Shown one piece after another: positions 9,764 through 19,503 of a DNA stretch of 64,000 nt; position 1 is the stretch's first letter, and each line of letters starts with the position of its first letter. Source of the DNA: Candidatus Lambdaproteobacteria bacterium RIFOXYD2_FULL_56_26 (GTDB lineage: Bacteria; SAR324; XYD2-FULL-50-16); the NCBI GenBank assembly GCA_001783715.1, contig MFNF01000001.1, forward strand, positions 186,001 through 250,000, written 5' to 3'. The notes beneath the pieces were generated by a model. That model was not told the DNA's origin, ran no database searches, and saw nothing but the letters and a program-made list of their open reading frames with translations. A program made the translations under genes and the position numbers.

Positions 9764-10777
9764 TTACTTCCCCCGGCGGACCATGGTTTCAGTGATTACG
9801 TCGGTCAGGAGTTTGGCTTGTTCGGCCAGATTCGTTTCGTTCCACTTGATGTACAGGTGGTGATTTACGTCAAAATGAGGTTTGTGATTCTCCCCTTCCT
9901 TTTCTTCCTTAAAAACATAGATTACCGGCACCCCTACACCCTCGGCAAAACCGGCCTCCCAATAGGCCCCCTGGTTTCCTCCGGTAAGGTCGCAAAGCAT
10001 AAATTTAGCTTTACGAATTCTGGACCGGATGTGGTCATCGATCAACCCCGCCGAAGGGCGTTCGTCCACCCGCTCCAATCGGTATTTCACTTTTTCCGCT
10101 GCCGGTTTCCAAAAATCTCTAAAAACTTTGTCAAGTTCTTCATTGCCAAAGGGCATGGCCATAAAAGCCTCGTTGCCCTCTCCTTCGCCTTCGCAGATTT
10201 GTTCGTAACGCTCCCAGCCTTGGAGGCTCAACTCAAAGGAACTGCATGTGGGCGTTCTACCGAATTTAGAACGATATGTTTTTTCCACCCCACCCAAAAC
10301 CACTCCAAGCTCTCGTGCAGAATCGGCAATGGCCAGGACCTCTTGCCGGTCTATAGCTCCAACTTCCCCTTGAATTGTGGCGTAATCAAAATCGTGTGGA
10401 AAAGAATGGCCAAGTTTAGTGGAGTGTTTCCCTAAAAGATAAACAAAGTTGTCAATTTTTTGTGCAACTCTTGGCAAAGAAGTCGTTTTTAGGCTTTCTT
10501 CCAACCGTTCGGTGGTTAAATCAAAACAAAACTTCTTGTTTGAGACTTTGTGCTTCGCCACAGCATGGCAAACAATTGCTCTTTGGAGAGGTGTTTTTTC
10601 AGAAATACTGTCCCTTCCCTCCATGTCATCCCCTAAGGCTTGGTAAGTACCACAATTGGGGCAGTCAAAGCGAAATTTTCTGTCCAAGAAGTCAGTAGAT
10701 TCAGCAATAGAAATCGAAAGTCCACACAGAGGACAACGTTTATTTGCTAAAAATGTATATTCGAGGTTGTTGTCCAT
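9764..10777 (-). CDS. N-terminal zinc-ribbon protein with C-terminal nucleoside 2-deoxyribosyltransferase/DRHyd-like domain
   Basis: CPLC...CPNC ribbon; AFMAMPFGNEELDKVFRDF, ICDLTGGNQGAYWEAGFAEGVGVPVIYVF-type motifs; AT-richer than neighbours by eye. Confidence 0.6.
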   Translation of the reverse strand: MDNNLEYTFLANKRCPLCGLSISIAESTDFLDRKFRFDCPNCGTYQALGDDMEGRDSISEKTPLQRAIVCHAVAKHKVSNKKFCFDLTTERLEESLKTTSLPRVAQKIDNFVYLLGKHSTKLGHSFPHDFDYATIQGEVGAIDRQEVLAIADSARELGVVLGGVEKTYRSKFGRTPTCSSFELSLQGWERYEQICEGEGEGNEAFMAMPFGNEELDKVFRDFWKPAAEKVKYRLERVDERPSAGLIDDHIRSRIRKAKFMLCDLTGGNQGAYWEAGFAEGVGVPVIYVFKEEKEGENHKPHFDVNHHLYIKWNETNLAEQAKLLTDVITETMVRRGK

Positions 10778-10844
10778 TGTTCCCTGATAAGATAGTTTTT
10801 ACGAGGTTCTATAAACTCAAAACCAAAGCCCTGCTCTTACGCCC

Positions 10845-11798
10845 TCAATCGGTCTTTTCGTAAAGCTTTACTCCCGCTTGGTCTTCTTCGACAGGTCTGG
10901 TTTTGAAGCGGCGGTTGAACCAGAAGTAGTGGTCCGGGTATTCCTTGATTTTGGCTTCCAGGGCAGAAAAGTAGCTCTGGGCGATTTGGGCGATGTCCGC
11001 TTCCAGGTCGCCGGACAGGTGGTAGTCCAGCTTGATGATGTGGCCCTTGTGCCGGGCTGCCCCTTCACGGGTGATCCAGATAAAAAAGAGCGGGCACTTG
11101 CCTTTGGCTACAAACCGCCCCAGCCCCGGACCAGCGGCGGCCTTGACCCCGAAGAAGTCCACAAAGAGGTGCTTGTGCGGTACATTCAAGTCCCCCAGGA
11201 TGCCCAAGATCCCCTGGTCTTTGAGGCACTGCAACATCTCCCGGTTACTCCTTGGGGATTTGGTGATGGTTTGCAGCCCAAAGCGGTTGCGCAGCAGGTT
11301 GATCCTGCCATCGATCCATTCGTTGGTTTGTTTCCCTGCATAAGCGGCAACAGGATAGACAAAACGGCTGATCGCCGCAGAAAGCAGTTCCCAATGGCCA
11401 AAGTGGCTGCCCGCAATCACCACGCCCTTGCCTTGGGCAATCGCCGCTTTGAGTTCCTCGGCCCCTTCGAGGGAGACCAGCCGGTCTAGGTCTTGCGGGG
11501 GCACCGAATCCAGTTTGAGGAATTCCAGCAGGTGGCTGCCCATGTTTTGGTAGCACCGCAGCGACAGGGCCTCCAGCTCCGGTTTGGAGAGTTGGGGGAA
11601 GGCAATCTCCAGGTTTCGGTCCACCACCTTGCGCCGAACCCCAAAACGGAAAAGCTGCCGCCCGATCCAACGGCCCACTGCCGCCGCCTCTTGGGGGCTC
11701 AAGGCCCGGACCAGTTCGAGCAGGAACAAAAACAAAAGCCGTTCCAGCTGGTGGCGGAGTTGGACCCACAGGGGCAAAGGTTGGATTTCTTCAGTCAA
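10845..11798 (-). CDS. LpxL/HtrB-like lysophospholipid (lipid A) acyltransferase
   Basis: GSHFGHWELL (HX4E), RLxLSPQEAAAVGRWIGR region, DYHFWFNRRFKTRP-like C-terminus. Confidence 0.8.
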   Translation of the reverse strand: MTEEIQPLPLWVQLRHQLERLLFLFLLELVRALSPQEAAAVGRWIGRQLFRFGVRRKVVDRNLEIAFPQLSKPELEALSLRCYQNMGSHLLEFLKLDSVPPQDLDRLVSLEGAEELKAAIAQGKGVVIAGSHFGHWELLSAAISRFVYPVAAYAGKQTNEWIDGRINLLRNRFGLQTITKSPRSNREMLQCLKDQGILGILGDLNVPHKHLFVDFFGVKAAAGPGLGRFVAKGKCPLFFIWITREGAARHKGHIIKLDYHLSGDLEADIAQIAQSYFSALEAKIKEYPDHYFWFNRRFKTRPVEEDQAGVKLYEKTD

Positions 11799-11813
11799 AC
11801 TGGCTCCTTCCGG

Positions 11814-12776
11814 TCACAAACCGGCTCGGATCATGTCCTGCATGGTGATCATGCCCACCGCTTTTCCGCCGCTGACGACCGGCAGGAGGTTCAGAGGTTT
11901 GGCGCTGGTTCGCATCCGTTCAAAACATTCCATCGCCAGCATCCCCGGTTCGGTGGTCGCTGGGTTGGCAAACAGAATGTCTTGGGCCTTGAGGGTCTTG
12001 AGGTTTTCGTAGGTTTCAAAGGCATGGCGCAGGTCAAAGCCGGTGATCAGGCCAACCAACCGGTCCTCTGGGTCCACCACATTGACCGCATTAACTCCGC
12101 CGACCCCCATGGCCTTGAGCAGCTGACTGAAACTCGCTTGGGCCAGGACCTTGGGGTGGTCCGCACCTTTGCGCATCAGGTCTTCCACCTTGTACAGCAA
12201 CCGTTTGCCCAGTCTTCCGGCGGGGTGGTACAAGGCAAAGTCTTCCGAGGCAAAACCCCGGCGTTTCATCAGCGCCACCGCCAAAGCGTCGCCCAGGACC
12301 AGGGCCGCCGTGGTCGAACAGGTGGGGGCCAGATTGAGGGCGCAGGCTTCCTTTTGGATTGGTGTAAACAGCACCAAGTCGGAATTTTTGGCAATGGTGG
12401 AATCCCGGTTGGCGGTGACCGCAATGATCTTGCAGCCCATCCGTTTGAGGGAAGGGACCATGGCGATCATCTCGTCCGATTCGCCGGATTTGGAGAAAAA
12501 AACCAGCAGGTCCCCCGGCTCCACCACCCCCAAATCCCCATGCAGGGATTCGGAGGGATGGAGAAAAATGGCCGGGGTACCGGTACTGCTCAAGGTAGCG
12601 GCGATTTTGGTGGCAATGTGCCCCGACTTGCCCATCCCCGAGAGGACCAGCTTCCTGGGGGCGGCGAGGATCAGCTCTACCGCCTGTTCCCACGAAGAGT
12701 CCACCGAACGGGCCAAGTCGCCCAAGGTTGCTTGTTCCAGCAGGATGACCTGCTTGATTTCTTCCAATAAATCCAT
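11814..12776 (-). CDS. kdsD: Arabinose-5-phosphate isomerase (SIS + CBS)
   Basis: GMGKSGHIATKIAATLSSTGTPAIFLHPSESLHGDLG, SKSGESDE, two CBS repeats. Confidence 0.9.
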   Translation of the reverse strand: MDLLEEIKQVILLEQATLGDLARSVDSSWEQAVELILAAPRKLVLSGMGKSGHIATKIAATLSSTGTPAIFLHPSESLHGDLGVVEPGDLLVFFSKSGESDEMIAMVPSLKRMGCKIIAVTANRDSTIAKNSDLVLFTPIQKEACALNLAPTCSTTAALVLGDALAVALMKRRGFASEDFALYHPAGRLGKRLLYKVEDLMRKGADHPKVLAQASFSQLLKAMGVGGVNAVNVVDPEDRLVGLITGFDLRHAFETYENLKTLKAQDILFANPATTEPGMLAMECFERMRTSAKPLNLLPVVSGGKAVGMITMQDMIRAGL

Positions 12777-12779
12777 GGC

Positions 12780-13427
12780 CTAGTGGGCAAACTTCTTGGC
12801 ATCTACGAGGAACTGGGCGATTCCCGCATCGGTCAAGGGGTGTTTTTGCATCTGCTTTAAGACCTTCTCGGGAGCGGTCAGGATATCCACGCCCATGCTG
12901 GAAAGCTCAACCATGTGCAAGGGAGTGCGGATCGAAGCGGCGATGATCTGGGTGTCCAGGTCCGGGTTGTTGTCCAGGATCGCCCGGATCTGGCCCAGCA
13001 ACTGGAGCCCGTCGTGGCCGATGTCGTCCAACCGGCCCAGGAAGGGGCAGATGTAGGTAGCCCCGGCCTTGGCGGCCAAAATCGCTTGGGCAGCCGAGAA
13101 GATCAAGGTGATGTTGGTGGGGATGCCTTCTTCCTTGAGGGTCTTGGCGGCCTTGAGGCCCGCTTCGAGCATCGGGATTTTGACCACGATGTTCTCGGCG
13201 ATTTTGGCCAGTTCCCGGCCTTCGGACAAGATCCCAGCATAATCCAAGGAGAGGACTTCCGCATGAACCGGCCCAGAGACCACTTCACAAATCTTTTTGA
13301 GGATTTCGGTGAAGCTGCCCCCTTCCTTGGCGATCAAGGTGGGGTTGGTGGTCACGCCGTCACAAAGACCCAGCTCTTTTGCCGCTTTGATTTCGTTTAA
13401 ATTGGCCGAATCTACGTAAATATCCAT
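12780..13427 (-). CDS. Transaldolase-like / fructose-6-phosphate aldolase family
   Basis: MDIYVDSANLNEIKAAKELGLCDGVTTNPTLIAKEG, VVKIPM, NITLIFSAAQAILAAKAGATYICPFLGRLDD; true start at 13427. Confidence 0.9.
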   Translation of the reverse strand: MDIYVDSANLNEIKAAKELGLCDGVTTNPTLIAKEGGSFTEILKKICEVVSGPVHAEVLSLDYAGILSEGRELAKIAENIVVKIPMLEAGLKAAKTLKEEGIPTNITLIFSAAQAILAAKAGATYICPFLGRLDDIGHDGLQLLGQIRAILDNNPDLDTQIIAASIRTPLHMVELSSMGVDILTAPEKVLKQMQKHPLTDAGIAQFLVDAKKFAH

Positions 13428-13435
13428 AACACTCC

Positions 13436-14794
13436 TTAGGGGTTGGGGGACGGGGGGGTAAGCTTGCGGCCCCAGGGGTACCCTAGAACCATGTAGGCAG
13501 AGGCAAACAAAAGCACGGTCCAGTAGAGGACCTGATCGTTCCTGGTTTGGAAACCGATCAAGACCGCAACCAGGATCAAGGTCAAAAGAATCGCCTTGAT
13601 CAGCTTGGGGATGGCCGGTAAAATCACCCGGCCAAAATGGATGTAAGGGACCTTGGAGACCATCAATACCGCCGAAAGCAGGATCAAACCCGCCCGGACC
13701 CACAAGGGCAGATCGATCAACGCCGCAGTCCCGGCAATCAGGGCGGCAGCGGGGCTGGGCAGGCCCGAAAAGAGCTTGACCCCGGTCACCACCCCTTGGG
13801 CCTTTTTGTCCTTGAGGAACCGGACTAGCCGGTAAACGGTGCAACAGAAATGAACCCCGGCCAGAAAATAGGCAAAGAGGTCGCCGGAAAAGGCGTACCA
13901 GATCAGGATGGCGATGGTGCCGCCGAAGCTGGTGCCATCTGCGAGGTCATCGAGCAGCTCTCCCCTGGGGGTGCTGCCCCACTTGTCTGCCGCCCGTCCG
14001 TCAAAGAGGTCTAAAAACTGGCCTACAAATACAGCGGCGAGCCCCAGACCGGGGGCTTCAAAAGCCAGGATCAAGACCATCCCGGCCAGCCCGCAAGCGA
14101 GGTTCATCAGGCTCAAGATGTTGGCGTACCAGTAGTTGGGGATCACCTTAAAAAACATGGAGAAGAACCCCAAGAAAGTGGCTCCGTAAAGGGTCAGGGC
14201 CGAGACGTTGATCCGCCAGGGCCGGACCTCGAAGTACACGGTTTCCAAGACCAGCAGGACAATGGAGATGACCGTCAGGAAGGTTTTGGCCTTGCCGAAC
14301 AGGTTAGCCGCCTTGTGCTTGATGAAGTACCGGGAGAATTGGCCCATCAAATCGAACACCAGGAACAGACTGACCACCCAAAGGGGGATCTTTTCCAGGT
14401 AGGCAAAATAAAAGAGCGGAGGGAACAAAAGCAGTTTGTCCGAAAGCGGATCGATGCTTTCCCCCGAGTCGGTGTGGAGGTCGAAGTGCCTTGCGATGGT
14501 GCCGTCGGTGATGTCGGTGATGATCCAAAAGGCGAAGATGTAGATCCCCGCATGGTTCCAAAACCACACTGAAGGGCCGACCCAAAGGCCCATTTGGAAG
14601 ACCAGGGTCGAAATCACACCCATCGGGTAGCGACAGCGGCTGATAAAGTTGGGGTGCAGCCACGGTTGGGACTGGACCCAAGGTTTGCCCCAAGGTGCCC
14701 TGATCAGGGTCCGCATGGTCAGACGTTCTAACAGGAAAAGCACAAAGACTGGGACTACGGTCCAGTAAAAAAAGAGATTCAGGCTTTCGCTCAT
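13436..14794 (-). CDS. Protein with two CDP-alcohol phosphatidyltransferase domains
   Basis: Domain 1 DGTIARHFDLHTDSGESIDPLSD; domain 2 DLFDGRAADKWGSTPRGELLDDLAD; multiple TM segments. Confidence 0.8.
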   Translation of the reverse strand: MSESLNLFFYWTVVPVFVLFLLERLTMRTLIRAPWGKPWVQSQPWLHPNFISRCRYPMGVISTLVFQMGLWVGPSVWFWNHAGIYIFAFWIITDITDGTIARHFDLHTDSGESIDPLSDKLLLFPPLFYFAYLEKIPLWVVSLFLVFDLMGQFSRYFIKHKAANLFGKAKTFLTVISIVLLVLETVYFEVRPWRINVSALTLYGATFLGFFSMFFKVIPNYWYANILSLMNLACGLAGMVLILAFEAPGLGLAAVFVGQFLDLFDGRAADKWGSTPRGELLDDLADGTSFGGTIAILIWYAFSGDLFAYFLAGVHFCCTVYRLVRFLKDKKAQGVVTGVKLFSGLPSPAAALIAGTAALIDLPLWVRAGLILLSAVLMVSKVPYIHFGRVILPAIPKLIKAILLTLILVAVLIGFQTRNDQVLYWTVLLFASAYMVLGYPWGRKLTPPSPNP

Positions 14795-14931
14795 GGGGGG
14801 CTGAAATTCAGGTTTTCTTGTACTCCCTCTCTTTAGCAGGGTAGGAAAAAAAAGGAAAGCTGGGCTTGCCCCCTTCCCAAAGCTTTGCTCCTTATGGCAG
14901 AATCAAAGACAAAACCACGGTTGAAGAGACT

Positions 14932-15657
14932 ATGTTGCCAAAAACAAAGCCCTGGATTGGGCTCCTGCTGTTCGGATTTCTGGCCGGTTGTTCCGAATCG
15001 GTCCCCAAGACGGTGGAACAAAAGTACGACTTGGCCATTGAATACATGGACAAGGCCCAGTACGCCCAAGCGACACCGATCCTGCTGGAGGTGATCGATG
15101 AGAACCCCGGCACCCGGTTCGCCACCTTTTCGCACCTGAAACTTGGGGACGCTTGGATGTCTTCGGGGGACACCGAAGACAACTTCAACTCCGCCGAGAT
15201 CCAGTACCGCATCTTCCTCAAGGACAGCCCCAGCTCCCATTTGGTTCCTTATGTTTTGAACCGGCTGATTGAGCTGAACTACCGGCGCAATATTTCTCTC
15301 TTTTTTAACGAGACCTACGCCTTTTCCCGGGACCCGGGGCATTTTCGCAAGATCATCAAGGAATACCAGCGGTTTTTCCTGCTGTACCCCGGCAGCCTCT
15401 ACCGGCAGGACTCCGTGGAATACCTGGCCAAGGCGGAGCGGGCTTTGGCTAAACACGAGTTTTTGATCGGCAGGTGGTACCTGGACCACCAGCTTTATCC
15501 TTCAGCCATTGCAAGGTTCCAAAACACCTTGCAGGTTTACCCCAACTTTGAGGACCGCCAAGAGGTTTTGGCTCAGCTGATCGAAGCCTACAGCTTCAAC
15601 CAGCAACCGGAACGGGCCAAAGAGATGCAGCGGATCTACGACCAGCACTTCAAATAA
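14932..15657 (+). CDS. bamD: BamD/YfiO-type outer membrane assembly lipoprotein
   Basis: Lipobox GFLAGCSES; YDLAIEYMDKAQYAQATPILLEVIDENPGTRFATFSHLKLGDA TPR pattern; ATG at 14932. Confidence 0.75.
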   Translation: MLPKTKPWIGLLLFGFLAGCSESVPKTVEQKYDLAIEYMDKAQYAQATPILLEVIDENPGTRFATFSHLKLGDAWMSSGDTEDNFNSAEIQYRIFLKDSPSSHLVPYVLNRLIELNYRRNISLFFNETYAFSRDPGHFRKIIKEYQRFFLLYPGSLYRQDSVEYLAKAERALAKHEFLIGRWYLDHQLYPSAIARFQNTLQVYPNFEDRQEVLAQLIEAYSFNQQPERAKEMQRIYDQHFK

Positions 15658-15668
15658 GACCTAAGGTT

Positions 15669-16934
15669 ATGACCCGAAACTTGTTGCGCTTCCTTTGGGT
15701 AGGTGTGTTCTTGGGGCTGATCTGGGGCTGTTCCTCCGGCCCCCCGCCGGTGGACCCCAAGGCCAAGCCCGAGGTGGACCGGGTTGCGCAACTGGCCGAA
15801 ACCAACAAAAAGCTTTTGGACCAAAACCAGGATCTTGCCGCCGAGTTGGAGCAGATCCGGGCGTTGCGGGATACGGATCGGCAGGAATTTGAAAAAAGGT
15901 TGCAAGGGATGGAGCAGACCATCAGCCTGATGGAGCAAAACCTGGAGAGCCCCCACAACCGCAAGGTTCAAGAACCCCAGAGCCCGGCAACCCAAAGCAC
16001 TGCCCCCAAAGCTTTAGCCGAGCCGCCCAAAAAAGAGTTAACCCCCGAACCTGCCGCCGCCCCTGTAGCCCCTAGCCATGGCAGTGCCGAAACCCCCGCC
16101 CCGGCCTCCGGTCCCGCCGCTTCGGCCTCCGGCAAAGGTCCTGAACTGCCGGTCATGGCTCCCCTGGAGCCGGCCCAAAAGGCAGAGATTCCCCAACCGG
16201 GCAGCCGGGTGTTTGTGGTACCTCCGGCTGCGGAAAAAAAGACCGGCAAAACCGAAAGCCCAACCCCCAAGGTGATCCCCTTGCCCGGCGGCAGCCCCCG
16301 GCCCGAAGAAATGCCCACCCCGGCCCATTCAGCGGCCATCGTCAAGGCCGATTTGACCGCCAACCAGGACAAACCTACCGATGCCCTGGTCCCCCAAACC
16401 GAGCCCACCGGTCCGGTCCGCAAGAAGCTTTTGGTGGGCGGGTCCAAGTCGGACCTGAGGGTCGAGGACAACGAGATTTGGGAAGATCCGGACCTGGAGC
16501 CGCCGGTTTCGCCGATCAAACTGACGGTTTTTACCGCCGCCAAAAAAGTTTACAACGAGGCCTTTAAAACCTACACCCGCAAAGACTACGACGGTGCCGC
16601 CGACCAGTTCGACAGCTTCCTGACCCGCTTCCCCAACGACCTGGACGCAGACAATGCCCAGTTCTGGCGGGGCATGGCCTACTACGACATGGACCGGTAC
16701 GATGAGGCGGAAGAGGAATTCCGCAAGGTCCTCAAAAACTACGAACATGGCGACACCCAGGACGGTTACAAGACCCCTGATGCGGTGCTGATGTTGGCCA
16801 AGATTTATGCCCACCGGAAAAAACCGATCCGGGCGAGGTATTATTACAACTGGATCGTCCAAAAGTTCCCGGACGGACGTTCGGCCACCAAGGCGCAGAT
16901 GGAAATGGCCAGCCTCAACGGCGGGGACCAGTGA
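15669..16934 (+). CDS. CpoB/YbgF-like TPR lipoprotein with Pro/Ala-rich linker
   Basis: Lipobox IWGCSS, coiled coil, Pro-rich linker, C-terminal TPR (YDGAADQFDSFLTRFPNDLDADNAQFWRGMAYYDMDRYDEAEEEF). Confidence 0.65.
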   Translation: MTRNLLRFLWVGVFLGLIWGCSSGPPPVDPKAKPEVDRVAQLAETNKKLLDQNQDLAAELEQIRALRDTDRQEFEKRLQGMEQTISLMEQNLESPHNRKVQEPQSPATQSTAPKALAEPPKKELTPEPAAAPVAPSHGSAETPAPASGPAASASGKGPELPVMAPLEPAQKAEIPQPGSRVFVVPPAAEKKTGKTESPTPKVIPLPGGSPRPEEMPTPAHSAAIVKADLTANQDKPTDALVPQTEPTGPVRKKLLVGGSKSDLRVEDNEIWEDPDLEPPVSPIKLTVFTAAKKVYNEAFKTYTRKDYDGAADQFDSFLTRFPNDLDADNAQFWRGMAYYDMDRYDEAEEEFRKVLKNYEHGDTQDGYKTPDAVLMLAKIYAHRKKPIRARYYYNWIVQKFPDGRSATKAQMEMASLNGGDQ

Positions 16935-18070
16935 CCTTGGAACCTCGAACGGCGGACTGGCTGGCCTTGTGGCTGGTGCCGGGGATCGGTCCCAAGCGGA
17001 TTGCCGCTTTGCTGGATGCTCTGGGCCGGATTGAAGACATTCTGAGCGCCTCCCACTCCGCCTTGACCCAAGCCGGGCTTTCGAGCGAGCTGGCCCAAGC
17101 GGTGATGGAGGCCAGGGAAAGCATGGAGCTGAAGGCCGAGCTGACCCGGATTGAGGACCAAGGGATCACCCTGGTGGACTGGGAAAGCCCCGATTACCCC
17201 CGACTGCTGACCCAGATAGCGGATGCCCCTCCCCTGCTCTACCTCAAGGGGCAAACCCGGTTCAACGGCCCCCTGCATTTGGCTTTTGTTGGTTCCCGCA
17301 AGGCCTCCTGGCAGGGGAAAAGCCTGACCGAACGGTTGGTCAAACGGCTGGCCCAGTTGCACCCCGAGATTGTCATCGTCTCCGGTTTGGCTTTGGGGAT
17401 CGATGGAGCGGCCCACAAGGCGGCCTTGGAGGCGGGCCTCCAAACCATCGCCGTTTTGGGCAGTGGGCTGGGGGAGATTTACCCGCCCAGCCACAAAAGT
17501 CTGGCCCAAGAGGTGGCCGCCCATGGGGCCTTGGTCAGTGAGTTCCCGATGACCACCGGCCCACAGGCCCAAAACTTTCCTCTACGAAACCGCATCATCT
17601 CGGGCATCTCCCAAGGGGTCCTGGTGGTCGAGGCAGGGCAACGCTCCGGGGCCAGCATTACCGCCAATTTGGCCTTGGAACAGGGCCGAGAGGTCTTCGC
17701 TCTGCCCGGCGCTCCCGATTCCCCCTTTTCTTACGGCACCAACCGGATGATCCAGCAAGGCCGGGCCAAGCTGGTGATCGAGGCCGAAGACATGTTGGTC
17801 GAACTTTTGCCCGACTTTTTGGCCGGGTTGCCCCCGGTCTTTGATCCGCAACAAAAGGCCCAAAAACAACCGGACCTGGACCCGGAAGAGCTGGCCCTGC
17901 TTACGGTGCTGGAGTCCGGCCCGTTGCACCAAGACCAAATCGCCCAAGGGCTGCAAAAGCCGGTGCATCTGGTGCTGGCCCTCTTGACCGCCTTGGAGCT
18001 CAAGGGCGTGATTGTCAATCGTTCCGGTTCGTTGTACGAGCTCAACCACCCCAGGCTCAACCGGCCCTGA
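16931..18070 (+). CDS. dprA: DNA processing protein DprA
   Basis: PRLLTQIADAPPLLYLKG, VSGLALGIDGAAHKAAL, VLGSGLGEIYPPSH, FPLRNRIISGIS; GTGA overlap with the preceding gene. Confidence 0.92.
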   Translation: MTLEPRTADWLALWLVPGIGPKRIAALLDALGRIEDILSASHSALTQAGLSSELAQAVMEARESMELKAELTRIEDQGITLVDWESPDYPRLLTQIADAPPLLYLKGQTRFNGPLHLAFVGSRKASWQGKSLTERLVKRLAQLHPEIVIVSGLALGIDGAAHKAALEAGLQTIAVLGSGLGEIYPPSHKSLAQEVAAHGALVSEFPMTTGPQAQNFPLRNRIISGISQGVLVVEAGQRSGASITANLALEQGREVFALPGAPDSPFSYGTNRMIQQGRAKLVIEAEDMLVELLPDFLAGLPPVFDPQQKAQKQPDLDPEELALLTVLESGPLHQDQIAQGLQKPVHLVLALLTALELKGVIVNRSGSLYELNHPRLNRP

Positions 18071-18149
18071 CCGGTTCGTTCAATACCCCCTAGCCTTATC
18101 CAAAGGGGCCTGTTAGGCTGCCCAAGAACCTCTTTGTTGGGCCTCACCG

Positions 18150-19502
18150 ATGCACAGTCAATTTGATCTTGATCTGGAAAAACTCGAAGAGTTTTTGGAA
18201 GGCGAAAAGATAGATCGGGTTAAAGACTTCCTCAAAGACCGGCACCCCTCGGACGTTGCCTACCTGACCAATCACATCGCCCCTGCCTACCGGCACATGT
18301 TGGTCCCGTTGATCAAAAAACGGTCCGACCTGGACGAGATCGTGTACCGGCTCAACCCCGACCTAGTCAAGGAACTGGTGTTGACCATGCAGGCGACCGA
18401 AGTGGGCCAGTTGTTCGACCTGTTGGATTCGGACGATGCCGTCAAGGTCTTGGACGACCTGCCCGAAGAACTGGTGGAATGGGTCATGTTGCAGATGCCC
18501 AAAAAGGACAGCCAAGAGCTGGACTTTTTGATGCATTATGAGGAAGACCAAGCGGGGCGGATCATGTCCACCGAATACTTTGCGGTCCATGAAGAGGCCA
18601 CGGTCTTTGATGCCTTCACCGCCATCCGCCAGTCCGGGGAATCGGACATGATCTACACCATCTATGTCATCGACGACCGCAGGCATTTGGTGGGGGTTTT
18701 CAGTCTCCGAGAATTGCTTTCCAAGCCCAACCACCTCAAGGTCCGGGAGTTCATGAACGAACAGGTGGTCAGCGTCAAGGATACGGACGAACAGGAATCG
18801 GTTTCCTTGGTGGTGGAACGGTTGGGCCTTTCGGTGGTGCCGGTGGTCAACTCTCACCTGCAACTGGTGGGGATCGTCACCTTGGACGACGTGCTGCGGG
18901 TGATCCGGTCGGTGACCACCGAAGACATCATGAGACTGGCGGGGACTACCGAAGAGGAATACAGCCACCCTTCCCCGCTGCGAAGCTTCCTGCGCCGGAT
19001 GCCCTGGCTTTTGGTCTCCTTTTTTGGCGGCATGATCACCATCCAAACCAATTTGTACTTCTCCAGTAAAGTTCCTCACCTTGAACTTTTGGCCTTTGTG
19101 ACCATCATTGCGGGGATGGGCGGAAACATCGCCAGCCAATCTTCGACTATTGTGGTCCGAGGTTTGGCCACCGGCAAGATTCTGACCAGTGAACTTTGGG
19201 AGGTCATGGCCAGAGAAGTGGTCACCGGCTTGTTTTTAGGGATGTTTTTTGGGGCTCTGCTGGGGGCAGTCGCCTCTTTTGAGTTCATCGAAATGGCGGT
19301 AATCGGGGTGTCGGTTGCCGTGGGCATGGTGTTTTCCATGCTGATCGCCGCTTTTGTCGGCACCTTGATGCCCATGTTGTTCCAAAAGGCCCAGATCGAC
19401 CCGGCGATAGCCACCGGTCCCTTTGTTTCCACCACCATCGACAACCTCGGGCTCTTGGGTTATTACTCAAGCACCCTTTTGATCTTACGGATGATCGCTT
19501 GA
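18150..19502 (+). CDS. mgtE: Magnesium transporter MgtE
   Basis: MgtE_N, CBS pair (GRIMSTEYFAV), C-terminal TM domain GNIASQSSTIVVRGLATG. Confidence 0.92.
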   Translation: MHSQFDLDLEKLEEFLEGEKIDRVKDFLKDRHPSDVAYLTNHIAPAYRHMLVPLIKKRSDLDEIVYRLNPDLVKELVLTMQATEVGQLFDLLDSDDAVKVLDDLPEELVEWVMLQMPKKDSQELDFLMHYEEDQAGRIMSTEYFAVHEEATVFDAFTAIRQSGESDMIYTIYVIDDRRHLVGVFSLRELLSKPNHLKVREFMNEQVVSVKDTDEQESVSLVVERLGLSVVPVVNSHLQLVGIVTLDDVLRVIRSVTTEDIMRLAGTTEEEYSHPSPLRSFLRRMPWLLVSFFGGMITIQTNLYFSSKVPHLELLAFVTIIAGMGGNIASQSSTIVVRGLATGKILTSELWEVMAREVVTGLFLGMFFGALLGAVASFEFIEMAVIGVSVAVGMVFSMLIAAFVGTLMPMLFQKAQIDPAIATGPFVSTTIDNLGLLGYYSSTLLILRMIA

Positions 19503-19503
19503 C

